DNA of 64,000 nt from Marthasterias glacialis (GCA_911728455.2 OU452225.1:1227501-1291500), one strand, 5' to 3'; shown: positions 25,139 to 37,122, counted from the stretch's first letter. A program made the numbers and translations. The notes: generated by a model not told the origin, from the sequence alone.

Positions 25139-26210
25139 AAAAAACTCAAAAGATGGAACTATATTGAGCTAAATGTGAAATTCTTAACAATATGGGCCTT
25201 TTAAACCCTACTTTTTTGATGCTGCAACGTGACAAGTGATGACGTTATTGTGACGTCACTACATGTTTTTTGAGCCGGTGACCTTGCCAGCCTAGTGCAA
25301 GAAAATTTGTAATTAAAGTTTGTTTCGTTCTCAAGCTATTTACAAAGTGATCACAAATGCAGAAAGTAAGAAAAAATCACCTATGACGTCAGACCACATT
25401 TTTGCGATACATTGTCTAAAACATACCAAGTTTCAAGTCATCCAAGTATGTAGATAACTGCAGATTTAATGCTTAAAAATCTTGAAATTCGAAACCTAAT
25501 TACGTCATCTAAACGTCACAACTTTCACAGCGTCTACAAGTTATAGTCTAACATAAAGTTTTAAAAAATAAACTGCCTTATGTGATACAATCATTCTACA
25601 TTATAAGAGCGATCTTTACATACAAGCTAAGCATCCCGCTAGTAAGTATTCTGTTGAAATTTGATATGAACAGATTGCTCTGTATCTACTGCTGTTTGGT
25701 GGAATCAGTAGCTAAAGTGATAAAACGGCCGTTGTCTGTACAGGCCATGTGTTGCAGGTAATAGACTCCAGGAAAGTTGGCGTAAAATACAGTTTTCGTG
25801 CCATAATTTCCGACTGGATAACGTGGCTACTTTTGTAGTTTGCACCGATGTTGCATATGTAAACCTTAATAATACTGCAAAGTTAGGTGACAATCAAACG
25901 TTTGGTTTATGAGATATTGCTATTTTTACTTATAAACTTCAACTTCCGGTTTCGACCGGAAGTTGACCTACACAAACAAAAATGTCTAGCTGTTATTGTA
26001 CTATACGATTGTAACCAAAAATTTGCATAACTTTGATTAATATTAATATTTGAATTTACATGACGGAGGGCTTTTAAATCATTAATTTGTATGCTTTAAA
26101 ACCACTATAATTTGATATATAATGGTGTCATCATGACGTCACGCTTCGTCCTGAAACTTCAGGTTATAGTCTAACTACATGCAAAGTTTCAAGTTGTTAC
26201 AAGCTAATTT
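25139..26210. repeat. Degenerate spacer at the axis of the repeat province
   Basis: Low-similarity relatives of the units: a TGACG..TGACGTCA pair near 25240, an ACTTCCGGTTTCGACCGGAA palindrome near 25943 and TGACGTCA near 26131. The left side carries hairpins in + orientation and the right side (from 26224) carries them inverted, so this is roughly where orientation switches. No gene seen. Confidence 0.6.
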
Positions 26211-26223
26211 TTTTTTATTTTTT

Positions 26224-26696
26224 AGGTGTTCGGACTCTGGTCCGAAGACCTTTTGTTTTTGTTCGTTTTTTTAGGTGTTCGGCTAGCGGCCGAATACCTA
26301 TTGTTATTGTTCTGTTTTTTTTAGGTGTTCGGCCAGCAGCCGAAAACCTATTGTTATTTAGGTGTTCGGCTTTGAGCCGAAAACCTATTGTTATTGTTCT
26401 GTTTTTTAGGTGTTCGGACTCGAGTCCGAAGACCTATTGTTTTTGTACGTTTTTTTTTTTACTTCTCCTTCTTCTTCTTCTTCTTAAGTGTTCGGCCAGC
26501 AGCCAAAAACCTATTGTTATTGTTCTGTTTTTTTAGGTGTTCGGCCAACAGCCGAACAACTATTGTTATTGATCTGGTTTTTTTTAGGTGTTCGGCCAAT
26601 AGCCGAAAACATCTTGTTATTGTTCGAGTTTTTTAGGTGTTCGGCCATCAGCCGAAAACACTTGTTATTGTTCGAGTTTTTTTTTTTTTTTTTTTG

Positions 26697-26727
<31 letters not shown>

Positions 26728-26755
26728 TAGGTGTTCGGCCATCAGCCAAAAACCT
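26224..26755 (-). repeat. Ten-hairpin array in inverted orientation
   Basis: Ten hairpins start at 26224, 26273, 26323, 26360, 26408, 26486, 26535, 26586, 26635 and 26729. Most start-to-start distances are 48-51 bp. Spacers read 'attgttattgttctgttttt', which is the complement of the A-rich spacer of the other clusters. Stems alternate between CGGCC/AGCCG and CGGAC/GTCCG classes. A T-rich tract at 26670-26720 and a TTC run at 26800-26850 follow. Confidence 0.92.
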
Positions 26756-26871
26756 CTTGTTATTGTTCGAGTTTTTTTTTTGTTTTTTTTTACTTTTTCT
26801 TCTTCTTCTTCTTCTTCTTCTTCTTCTTCTTCTTCTTCTTCTTCTTCTTCCCGGGAACTTATAAGCCACGC

Positions 26872-27750
26872 CAAGTTCAGTGTGGAAATGTTTCCCTTTA
26901 TGTCATTCTGGTGGCTTACTGGTGACAGGGAGAGGAATAGGAGACTTTACTGAGACGATCACATGCTCACGTGAGTTGTTTGATGTATAATGGCGGAGAA
27001 AATGCAATTGACAAAATATATAATATATATAATACCGATCACGTACGTGCTTACGTACGACAGCCACAAGTGTGTAACAGCGGGTCCTGAGGCACTTTAC
27101 CCCCGCGAGAGTTGTTGTCGGGATACGCTGAGTAAAACTGTTTAAAAGTAAAGTTTAAAAGTAAAATCATCGCTTTTCAAAATGTCCGTGTATTTCTTAA
27201 GCCGTGCACACACGTGTTTATGATGTTTGTCAAAGTGGGGTAGTTTTTATAAAACTTTTGAACTTTTTAATACAGATAATGAGCTCGGAATTTGAATCTG
27301 TTAAATGTCAGATTGACTGTACAGTACACCAGTGTTCGTGATGTTACAAAATAAGACCGTTAATTTGATATAGCGCCACCAACGTTCACTAGCGATACAC
27401 ACTTTGTTTTATTGACACCGCATAGATGCCGAACAAAACGGAGGGCAGCAAGGGTTAATGTTTTGATAAAAGGCAATATGAATACTATTTTGAACACACA
27501 ACCTGGCGGCAGCCAATTGCACTGCGTGGAAAAGGAACACTTTGCAAAGCACGAAAACATTCTTTTTCCTGGCAGTTAAAACCAAAAAGGTAACTTGTTT
27601 TTCCTCCAGGAGTCGAGTTACAATAAATGTATGCGGTTCTTTATAATTCTTAGTGACCTGAGTTGACCTCGCTTCCTGCTCAAACCGGAAGTCCCCATGA
27701 AATACATATGATAAAGCTCTTTTTAATTATTTTCATATTCATATTGAAAG
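26872..27750 (-). repeat. Right arm of giant inverted repeat
   Basis: Reverse complement of 1390-2275 (see that entry). The inner end begins at 'cgccaagttcagtgtggaaa' and the outer end runs past 'ccccatgaaatacatatg'. Frames here, such as the one at 27360-27560, are repeat shadows. Confidence 0.85.
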
Positions 27751-28140
27751 GTTTTATTTGATTTCACTTTCAATATATCAAACAAAATCAAAACCATGTG
27801 TTATACGGTGTCTCATAGAGACCATTATGTTGCTTTAAATGTTAATTCCTCCAAAATTGAAATTAAACTGAACCTTGAAACTGTGCATATACTTGAACCT
27901 CAATATGAAGACGCGAAATAAAACGATGACGTCATGATGACGTCATCAGATGTTGAGTTACAATAAATCAAAGTTTATTAATTAAATCAGAACTCCTGAA
28001 GTGCACAATGGATTTTTACAATCTACACATCATCGCAAAGGTCTTTTGGAAACAATTTAGATGTCTCAAAGAAATGACCCCAATTTGACCTTGTATTGCG
28101 GTTCAAACCGGAAGTTGAAGGAAACAATTGTTATAAAGCC
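27751..28140 (-). repeat. Antisense unit fragment
   Basis: Reads as the reverse complement of the unit 3' region. It has a TGACGTCA pair near 27927-27945, the reversed 'gattgtaaaaatccattgtgtac' segment near 28005, then TGACC...TTGACCT and the 'ggttcaaaccggaagttg' palindrome half near 28097. Confidence 0.78.
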
Positions 28141-28642
28141 ATTATTTTTTATTTTTTTTTGTCAGTATAAAACGAGCTTTGGACAGTGGTTTCAGTGTGT
28201 GAGTAGGTAAAGGACTCTGCGTTTTCAAGTTTAAAACTGATGACGTCATTACATTAAAGAGCGCCCTCTGGTAACAAGTTTGAAATCAATGGTGCTACAA
28301 CACTAATTGTAACGGCTTTTTTTTACATTGTTGTGTGTATTAACTCATCGATGTTTAGAAGCAATTTGTTATTCCCGAACACCTAGTTTTTGTGATGCCA
28401 CAAAAACTGAATGTCTAGTTTTACATTGTTCTTTACCATCCGCTGTGTACTTCAGGAGTTATGATTTTTTTAATTATTAAACTTTGATTTAACGTAATTC
28501 GACACCAGATGACGTCATGATGACGTCATTGTTCAAGTGCCGTCTTAAAGTTAAGGTTCAAGTATGTGCCAAGTTTCAAGGTTCAATTCATTTTCAATCT
28601 TGAGTTATCTTTTGGATATAAGTTCCCGGGAAGAAGAAGAAG

Positions 28643-28673
<31 letters not shown>

Positions 28674-28960
28674 TTTTAGTTCTTTGGTCAGTATAAAACG
28701 TGCTTTGGACATGGTTTCAGTGTGTGAGTTGGTAATGGACTCTCTGTGTTTTCAAGTTTAAAATTGATGACATCACTACATTAAACAGCGCCCTCTGGTC
28801 AAAAGCTTCTAAAAATGATGCTACAACACTAATTGTAACGCGTTTTTTGTACATTGTTGTTGTATGTATTAACTCATCGATATTTACAAACAATTCAATA
28901 CTTGTTCCCGAACACCTAGTTTTTGTGATGTCACAAAAACTGAATGTCTAGTTTTATTAT
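28141..28960 (-). repeat. Two tandem antisense repeat ends
   Basis: Two copies (about 28155-28415 and 28680-28955) share 'cagtataaaacg', 'ggtttcagtgtgtgag', 'agcgccctctggt' and 'gctacaacactaattgtaacg'. Each ends in CCCGAACACC + AGTTTTTGTGATG..CACAAAAACT + CTAGTT, the reverse complement of the A-type left boundary. A GAA run at 28632-28670 and a TGACGTCA pair near 28510 lie between them. Confidence 0.8.
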
Positions 28961-30429
28961 TTTTTTTAATTATTTTATTACACTTTTTCACTGGCTAGTG
29001 AAAATACAGAAAATTACAAGAAAACAACACATGCAGTAAAAAGACCATAAAAATACGTCAACAAATAATAATAAATTAAAAAGCCAGCGAGTGTCATGAC
29101 GGAACAGGTGGCCAACACCTCTACAGAGCCATCCTACCACAAGAAAACTAGATCCTCTAAAAAAAAAAGTCCGAACACCTAAAAAAAACGAACAATAACA
29201 AGAAGTGCTTGGGCTTTTGCCTGAACACCTTATAATAATAATAGACATTTGTAAAGCACCTAATGCAAAAGCCTCTAAGCGCCCCAAACAGCTTGGCATT
29301 TTGACATCTCTACACATGGATGGAAAGGCCATATTCTAAGGTTTCATTTGGTGTATGTTGGAACTCTGTAGCACTTTGCAATCCAGAGATAAACCTAACT
29401 TTGCATAATAAAATCTCCCATTTTTATAAACATCACATGAATGACTTAAGGAGAAAAGGCCGATTTAAAAACATGTGCTGCGAACCTAGCAATTGAAAAT
29501 TACACGTTCCAAAGTTTTTTGTAAAGTACCTAGCAACGAACACTTTCCTGCAGGAATATGGCTCAAAAATTTGGACCACGTGTTGTTCATGACCCTTAAA
29601 AGATTATGTCAAAGATATGAAGCATGGGCTTGCACGTTTTTACCAGTTTGCATAATCCATTAAATTTTTTAAAGCTTTTTGTTTAAGTTTAACATTATTG
29701 AGCTAGTAAAAAGTTTCCCTTTGTCACTTTATTAAACATCTAGGGTGAAAAATTTGTTCTTCTATGATTATAAAATATGTTCCATTGGACATTGAAAAAT
29801 AACAATTAAATTGTACATGTGCATTTAGGGCTGAAATTAGAATGTTTTAGTAAAAGATATACAAAACAAATTGGTGGAAACTTAAACTTGTTTAGCAAAA
29901 AGACGACGTTCTGCTTAATTGTTTAAATCAAGAAAGTATTTAGGGACTTTGGGTAAGATCACACTTCAAATCATGGAGATAAAAAAAAATAAAAACAAAA
30001 AACAGCGAAGACGAAGGGATGTCAAAATAGTTGGGTTTTTTTTTGTTTTGTTTTTGGCATACCTTAGACTTTTCTGTCTCTACCATGTGGTAGGCCAACC
30101 TACCTAGAGTTTTGCACAAAAAAAGTAATACAAATCCACGATGTATCACTTGGAACATGGTCCATTTTGTATGTTTTTGTCATCTTCCGTTGACATCGGC
30201 AGTTAAATCAGAATCTACGATAGGAGTTCTCAATGTCAAAGTGACCATCAACGTAACCGAAAAAGTATACATACAGTATAGCTCTCTTTTTTATGAGTTT
30301 CAATGATGATCATAATCCATGCCAAGATAGTGGTCTTTTGGAGTCACCTTCAACAAACTTATTCTGGAAAAACGTACAAAATCTGTGACCAGTACTCAGT
30401 TGTATCCACAAGGTAAACGTATGGTGGCT
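28961..30429. other. Intergenic DNA; SINE/LINE tail trace at 29228-29320
   Basis: Mostly AT-rich sequence in which I recognise no gene. A degraded hairpin is at about 29168-29230. A short ATAATAATAATAG + 'gtaaagcacc...gcgcccc' stretch near 29230-29320 resembles the (TAA)n/GCGC tails of SINEs and CR1/L2-like elements elsewhere in the window. Confidence 0.5.
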
Positions 30430-30716
30430 TTAAAGGGACATCGCAAATATATATTGGCGCCAATATTGGCGTAAATATTTTCGACATGGGGCCATGTCGC
30501 AAATATTGACGCCAATATTGACGCCAATATTCACGACATGGGCCCCATGTTGCAAATATTTACGCCAATATTGGCGCCAATATTCACGACATGGCCCCAT
30601 GTCGCAAATATTTACGCCAATATTGACGCTGCAATATTCACGACATGGGCCCAATGTCGCAAACTATGCCAATATTGGCCCCAATAATATTTGCGATGTT
30701 TCTTTAAAGCTACTAT
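30430..30716. mobile_element. MITE-like element built of nested palindromes
   Basis: Ends are inverted repeats: 'ctttaaagggacatcgcaaa' at the left and 'gcgatgtttctttaaagc' at the right. The interior is a tandem of about 57-66 bp modules containing the palindromes GCCAATATTGGC-like and CGACATGGG..CCATGTCG. The open frames on both strands are by-products of this symmetry. A related module lies at 30778-30810. Confidence 0.75.
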
Positions 30717-31190
30717 AGTAAACGGACACCCCAAGTTGCTGTAAAAGAAATTCACGCCTGAGTGGGTTTGTGACGTGTAGCCCATGTCGTGAATATTGGC
30801 GTCAATACGTAAAAACCTCATCACAAAACACAGTTTTGTGATCTTTATTGATCAAAATTAACCTTCCTTATTACAAATTATGAAAGTGTAGACATCAATG
30901 AAGAAAATAAAGGGTTAAAAAAAATGTTTAAAAAAAATCACCCCTCCAACATGGAAGAGCCCATTGCGTGAAATAGCGCAACTTAAGGGCCTTTTTCGCA
31001 GAGCGGGTCACATATTCATTTTGTATCGGACCCACCGGCTACACACACGGGCGAGTAATTTACACAATTGATGATTGTACTATTGTAAAACATAATTTGA
31101 ACTACGGCATAAAACACTTTGGTATAATTCCACATCTAACCCGTCCCGAAAAGCCCGTGTCAGTACCAGACATAACATTCCCTCTATTCA

Positions 31191-34100
31191 ATGCACTTCG
31201 GTTCCAGCCTTCAGACTAAAACGCAAAGATCAAACTTAAGAGCGGTACGATCGAATCACTGGTACGCCTTCCCTAAAATGTCGCAGAAAAGAGAAGAGGC
31301 AGATGTTATTTTCTGCGGAGGGAGCATCATTACGATGGATGAAGGCAACCAGGCCTCCGCCGAAGCCGTAGCCATTGCCGGGGAGAGGATCTTGGCCGTG
31401 GGGAGTAAGGAAGAAGTCTTCCGCTTGAAGGGAGATAAGACGGAGGAAATCAACCTCAACCAGCAGACCCTGATGCCAGGGTTTATTGAGCCGCACCAAC
31501 ACGCCATCCTGACTGCCCAAACAAACAGCCAGTACGTCAACATAAGCGGGCTCAATAACAGGTATGTACAATGCAAAATACTTCGGAAACTGGTTGACAA
31601 AAACATTAAAACAATATAATATAAACTAAAACTTGTTGTGATTCGTGCGAACTTTGGAAGACCCTTTTTGGGACGTCCGATTCGTCCTGATAGTGTCACT
31701 GTTTCGTCCCGATATCCCCTTTTTGAGATATGGTGGATACCATATGAGTGAACTGTTTGGTTTGGGTGTATACAGACAAATTTACCCTAACCAAATAGTG
31801 TCATAGTAGTGTGTCCACCACATGTCAAAATGAATTACTTTACAAACCATTGTTTCACTCCTTCATCCCTCCCGGGCCCGTTGCTATACTTAAAACAAAG
31901 GTAATTTGGCTGTTCCGACTATCAGTCGGAACAGCTATTTTTTTCCCGGCTATTATTATGCTGTTCCAACCTATCAGTCGGAACAGGTGATCGTTTCAGA
32001 AGATCGTTTAGAAAACATGAATGCTTTTATTAAGAGTTATCCCAGACCATAAAAATTAATCGAAGCACAATGTAATTCCACTATAATTAACTGTTAATTG
32101 CTAAATATGAGCACCATTGGTACAACGTTGTGGAGACTGTGCCGCATTTCGCCGCTCAGAATTGCATACAAATTTGTACACAGGTACGCACTTGCCTGTT
32201 TTTCCAACGTTAGTACAATGATATTGCCAATGTTGCGAATCTATATAGGTTTTTTTGCGGGGTAAACTGCAAACATGAATGCGGCGGAGTAGTGGTATTT
32301 TTTAGCGTTTTAAACTTCACATTGTGTTTGTTCTTAGATGTTAGTTTGGCTAAGTATTACGACGTCTGATATGCTATAGCGCCCTCTATCGGTAAATGTT
32401 CATCTATACGAAAGGTGCAGAATCTTTGCATTTTAATAGGGTTTTGGTTCAAAGGCATCGCATAGGAATAAAAGTTATACCACCTTGTATATAACAAAAA
32501 TTCAAAGTATGGCAAACATGTTTTCGTCATCGTGACGTCATAAGGTAGCAAGTTACATTAACTCAAAGTTTAATAATGAAAAAAAATCATATCTCCCGAG
32601 GTACATATCGTAGAAACATAATCTTTGTGCCATTTTGAAGCTTAGAGCACGTGTGACATATTAATTACACATAAGAACCCAATTTGACCTTTCCTTCTGG
32701 TCCAAACAGGAAGTTCAAAACTTTAAAACGTCATATCTCCTCAACTAAACTCCATAAAGTCGTAATCTTTGTGTTGTTTTGTAGCTTACAGCACACGTGA
32801 CATTTTATTTACAAGTAAAACCCCACTTTGACCTTAACTTCCGTTCCAAACAGGAAGCTCTAAATAAAAAACATCTTATGTGCCAAATGTCGTAGAGTCA
32901 TAATCTTTGTTCCATTTTGAAGGTTACATCTTATGTGACATTTGGATATTAGGCATGACCCTATTTTGACCTTTACTTCCGGTCTAAATAGGAAGCTCTA
33001 AATTAAAAAAAAAACATACCTTCTTAGCCAATTGTCATAAGGTTGTAATCTTTGTACCTTGTAGGCTCATTTTAAAGGTCTGGAGTGTTTAATCAAAGAA
33101 AAACAACAGATATGTGTTTGTTCGCAAACACTTAATGTCTAGTTTAATTCTAAAATTGGAAAATCATAGACAATTCAATTGGTCCTGGATACGGTAGTTT
33201 CTATAGGGAAGCCCATTAGTGCCAGGTGATATCAGATAAAATATTTACATCCCATGTCAAATAAATGTATTCGCCAGTCAAATAAATAAGTTTACCTTGC
33301 ACTATTTCTTCTGTAAGTTCTCATTCACCGATGAGACCAACCTATGATGTGCAGTTTTATACTCCGAGGTAATTGTAAACTTTCCATAAAGATAATAACT
33401 TTCATGGGCGCAAGCTCTTTAACAAACCACTGAACCTGCACTTGAAATGAACGATCTACCTTTTATTCAAGGTGCTACAAGGAGATTTATGATGTGATGG
33501 AGAAAGAGATGAAGGATATTGTCAGTGTTCCAGGGTGCGACAAATGGGGTTTGTTCTTCGGTTGGGACCCAGAGCTCGTACCCCATCTTCCGACGCTTAG
33601 CGCCGCCTATCTGGACGCTACTTTCCCCGCTAACGTCCCGATGGCAGTGGTTGGCCAGAGCGGTCATGTTGCATGGGTTAATAGTCAAGCTCTTAAAGAA
33701 GCAAATGTGAGTGGATTAGTTTTAATCTGTTTAATAGTCGAACATTGATGACATTGCTCTCCAAACACAGACCGATAAAAAGATGAGTTAAAATTAAGTT
33801 TTGAGGCAAGTTTTTTTGAATCTGAACGTGGAAATGTGCAGAAGGCTTAAATAAAATGGAGCTTTTTAACGTCTAAGAGTTGAATTGACGAACAAATTAC
33901 TCTTAAAGAAGCAGTAAGCAAGTCAAAGATGAGACTGCAAATAACTTTGTCCAATGGAACAGATCCGTCTTTTGAATATCAATGTAGCTTTAAAAAAAGG
34001 CTTAAATAAAATGGAGCTTTTTAACGTCTAAGAGTTGAAACTGACGAACAAATTACTTTTTTAAAGCCTTCTGCTTTAAAAAAGAAACACTGTGCATTTC

Positions 34101-36867
34101 GAAGATCGTAACTCAAAACATTCTTGGGTTGTTGCTGCAAGATACATCATTGCATCTGTTGTTGACACAACTTCACCAGTAAACTCCACCCATCGTCCAG
34201 GTAAACATTACATTGATTTATTTCGCAGGTTAATAATGACACCCCTAACCCTTGCGGTGGGACTTTTGTCAGAGACCAAGAGGATAAACTCACGGGACAG
34301 CTTCTTGAAGAGCCTGCCATCAAGGGTGTCCTAGACAACGCACCTCTTCCTAGCGTGGATGCGATCGAAGCGTCCGTCCAGGAGCAGTGGCAGTACTACG
34401 CTTCGATGGGGTTGACGACCGTCACGGAAATGCTGTATGTACCCGATCAAAGCTTTGATCAGCTTTTGATGGCGATCTCTGATAAGGAAACATGTCCAAT
34501 CCGTCTCGGTGAGTATTTGGATGACAATCGTGATCGATTGAAAAGAGAATTTATAAATGCCTCTAAATTTGACCTGGTCGTGACTTCTCCACACCACACT
34601 TTATGAAGTTTGTCCTTTTAAAAATATATTTTACGACTGTATTTTTTTTTAACACGACGCGTCAGTATCTCGGCGCCTGTTGGTTTTGTGTGTACATCCG
34701 GGTTGAAGGGACACATTGCCTTCAAATCTCTCAAAATTTTGCTGTTCAGAACTGCTCCTTATCTTTTTAAAAATTTGTTTAAATGCAATAAAACACCTAT
34801 AGTGTGTTGTACTTAGTGAGTAGTGATAAAAAACATACATTTTGCGTCTGGAAATAAAACCAGCGGAACCACACTAGAAACACAAGGTACGCCATTTTGT
34901 GTAGTCAAACATTAATTTGGTTCTATGGCGGGCCGTGTTTTGTCACGAAATTAAAGATACGATTTCAAGGGATATTTATGTGAATCATTACGTTCTACTT
35001 TTAAAATATCTATCCAGCCATATTTATTGAATAACAAACCCTTTTTATAGCCCAAAAGCGCCCAATCTGAAGGCAGCGTGTCTGAAAGCGACGAGATACA
35101 TTGTTTTGGCAATTTCAAACTCGCATGAACGTAAATGCTACTTTAGGCGATACGACGTTGTCCATTTAAAGCATGAATTGAATAAAATATCATTTAATAA
35201 TAATAATAATAATAATTAATACCTGTATTTATCCATTCGAAAATATATTTTTATTTGACCTGTATCATCATGTTAAAAGTGTCAGGTCACCATTTCAAAT
35301 CTTCATTATTATAGAACTTCCTTTTTATAGCACTATATCAGCTCACGCACCCTGTAACTTCAAGGAACAAGTCCTGCTGTCCGAGGTTCATGACGCCAAG
35401 GTCCGGTCTTAAGTCGCCCGGTATTGGTAACCATAACGACAAGCTTTGGGAGGCCGGTGTGAAGATCATCGCTGACGGTTCCCCACACAGCGGCACCGCG
35501 GCAGTCCAGGAACCCTACCTGAACACTACACTGACGGAGACCCTAGGCTTTCCCCCGGCGCCCGATTGCGGCATTCTTAACTATGAAAAGAAGGATATGT
35601 TGGACACTATCAAGAGGTACCACCTACAAGGAAAGCAGCTAGCAATTCACTGCCATGGGGAACGAGCTGCGGAACAGGTCCTGAAAAGTTACGAGGAGGT
35701 AAAGTTTATTCTGAGTCATTCATTTTGTAATTATAAGATAAACAAATAAAGTAAGCTTTTGAGAGGAATCAGTACCGGTACGATCTCAATCGATTATGAA
35801 TCAATCGTTATGTGGGAAACGTAATTCCTAGCAACACGGGACTGGACACTTGTATCAAACACTTCAAAAAGGGTCAAGAAAGGTTTTAATGTTGATTTTC
35901 TGTTTTTCTTTTTCTTGCAGGTCTTAGCCAAGGAGCCTTGTAGTAGCCGTCACCGCATGGAGCATCTTGGCCTCATGACCCCAGAACAGATCAAACGAGC
36001 TGGTAAGATCAAACTTGGTCTGTCATTCTTTGTGGACCACCTTCGCTTCTACGGGTTGACATTCAAGATGGATATCTTCGGCGACAGAGTCAACCGCTGG
36101 GCTCCTCTGTCTGAGGCAACAAAGAGTGACGTCATTTGGACAATACACCAGGTATAACCTACCACACTCACAAACACACCTATAACCTGCCATGTGTCCA
36201 AACCCAGCATCAAATCAAACTCCACTCTAACAAAATATACATCCTAAACACAACCTACTCACCCCATTGAAACCCAGTCCAGTCCAACCTTACCCTGAAG
36301 ACGAGCAGAGTATACTGTTTGAAATTTCGAGACCACACCAGCTCTTTTCAGAGCCACCACCCCTCCTCAAAAGAGATTTTTTTTTCATAGTTGTACCCGC
36401 AAAATTTTACTAGTTTACTAGTTATAGTTTCCTTACCCAAACGAACCAAGTAGAGACCAGTCCACTCAACCACTAGAGTCCAACGCATTGATCCCATCTG
36501 ACAATCTTTTGAATTCGTTGTGCTCTCTCCCCACAAGGACCACCCAACATTTCCTGGCCAAGCCACTCCCTTCTCCAACATGAAGACGGCCATAACTCGC
36601 TGCACCAGGGACGACCCTAACACGCCTTACGGTCCAGAGTACTGCGTGACCATCCACGAGGCTCTCAAGGCCTACACCGTCAACGCGGCCTGGCAGCTCC
36701 ACATAGACAAAGACGTAGGTAGCATCACGGTCGGCAAAAAGGCCGACCTGGTGCTGCTGTCAGATAACCCGTGCTACGTGGAACCAGTCGACCTGGAGAA
36801 GATTGAAGTTAATGAGTCATTTCTCAACGGTCGCCGCATTTATGTGCGTTGCAAGGACAAATCTTAG
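31191..36867 (+). CDS. YtcJ-like metal-dependent amidohydrolase (Amidohydro_3), six exons
   Basis: Exons: 31191/31278-31561, 33472-33706, 34229-34508, 35331-35698, 35921-36151, 36538-36867; all introns are GT-AG and the frame is continuous. From the ATG at 31278 the product is 575 residues, the usual size for this family. Seen motifs: PGFIEPHQH (metal-binding H73 and H75), GQSGHVAWVNSQAL, GVKIIADGS, AIHCHGERA (H373, H375), RHRMEHLG (H404) and DHPTFP (D467). The C-terminus has EALKAYTVNAAW and IGS-type VGSITVGKKADLVLL, as is standard. The family hydrolyses C-N bonds of amide-like substrates with metal-bound water; the substrate here is unknown. An upstream in-frame ATG (31191) would add 29 basic residues without acids, resembling a mitochondrial presequence. 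An AATAAA lies at about 37513. Identification of family is firm; the true start is open. Confidence 0.93.
31900..33150 (-). repeat. Diverged relative of the region 1 repeat in intron 1
   Basis: Starts with two CTGTTCCGACT..AGTCGGAACAG hairpins (31910-31985). It then has about four loose periods of roughly 110-130 bp, each with TTTGACCTT, a 'ttccggtccaaacaggaagt'-like imperfect palindrome, and 'cataatctttgtgcc'. It ends in GTTTGTTCGCAAAC and 'aatgtctagtt'. The order matches an antisense unit of the first 30 kb, but with much lower identity. Confidence 0.75.
33842..34065 (+). repeat. Short direct duplication in intron 2
   Basis: 'aggcttaaataaaatggagctttttaacg' plus the following 35 bases ('tctaagagttga...gacgaacaaattac') occurs at about 33843-33903 and again at about 34000-34060, inside the amidohydrolase intron. 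No known element is recognised. Confidence 0.7.
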
Positions 36868-36979
36868 GAGAGCCACAGGATAACAAGTCGAGGGAACCCG
36901 TTCCCGACAAAAATCAAGACATTATATTACAGTTTTGCATGATGGCAACTAACTAGCTGGGAACTAGTTACAACAATTA

Positions 36980-37122
36980 ATGGGAGACTTATGAGGACGC
37001 TAGGTGGCAGCAAACTAACCCGGTAAATCCATTGTTCTTTGAAATGCACGCATGCCCAGAATTACGCAAACATCGGAAATTTACCTGTTAAGTCTGCTGC
37101 CACCTAGTGTACAAAGTCTCCC
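36980..37122. mobile_element. MITE family 1, copy 1
   Basis: About 143 bp with terminal inverted repeats: ATGGGAGACTT and CTAGGTGGCAGCA at the left, TGCTGCCACCTAG and AGTCTCCC at the right. Copies of the same family are at 42879-43017 and 48378-48512. This one sits just downstream of the amidohydrolase stop, possibly in its 3' UTR. Confidence 0.85.

Noticed and set aside
26224..26755. CRISPR-like array (short repeats with 48-51 bp spacing)
   Set aside because: The host is eukaryotic, the spacers are conserved rather than unique, and the repeats are self-complementary hairpins at element junctions.
30430..30824. Overlapping + and - frames rich in N, Y, R in the palindromic element
   Set aside because: Mirror-image frames on both strands follow directly from the palindromic modules.
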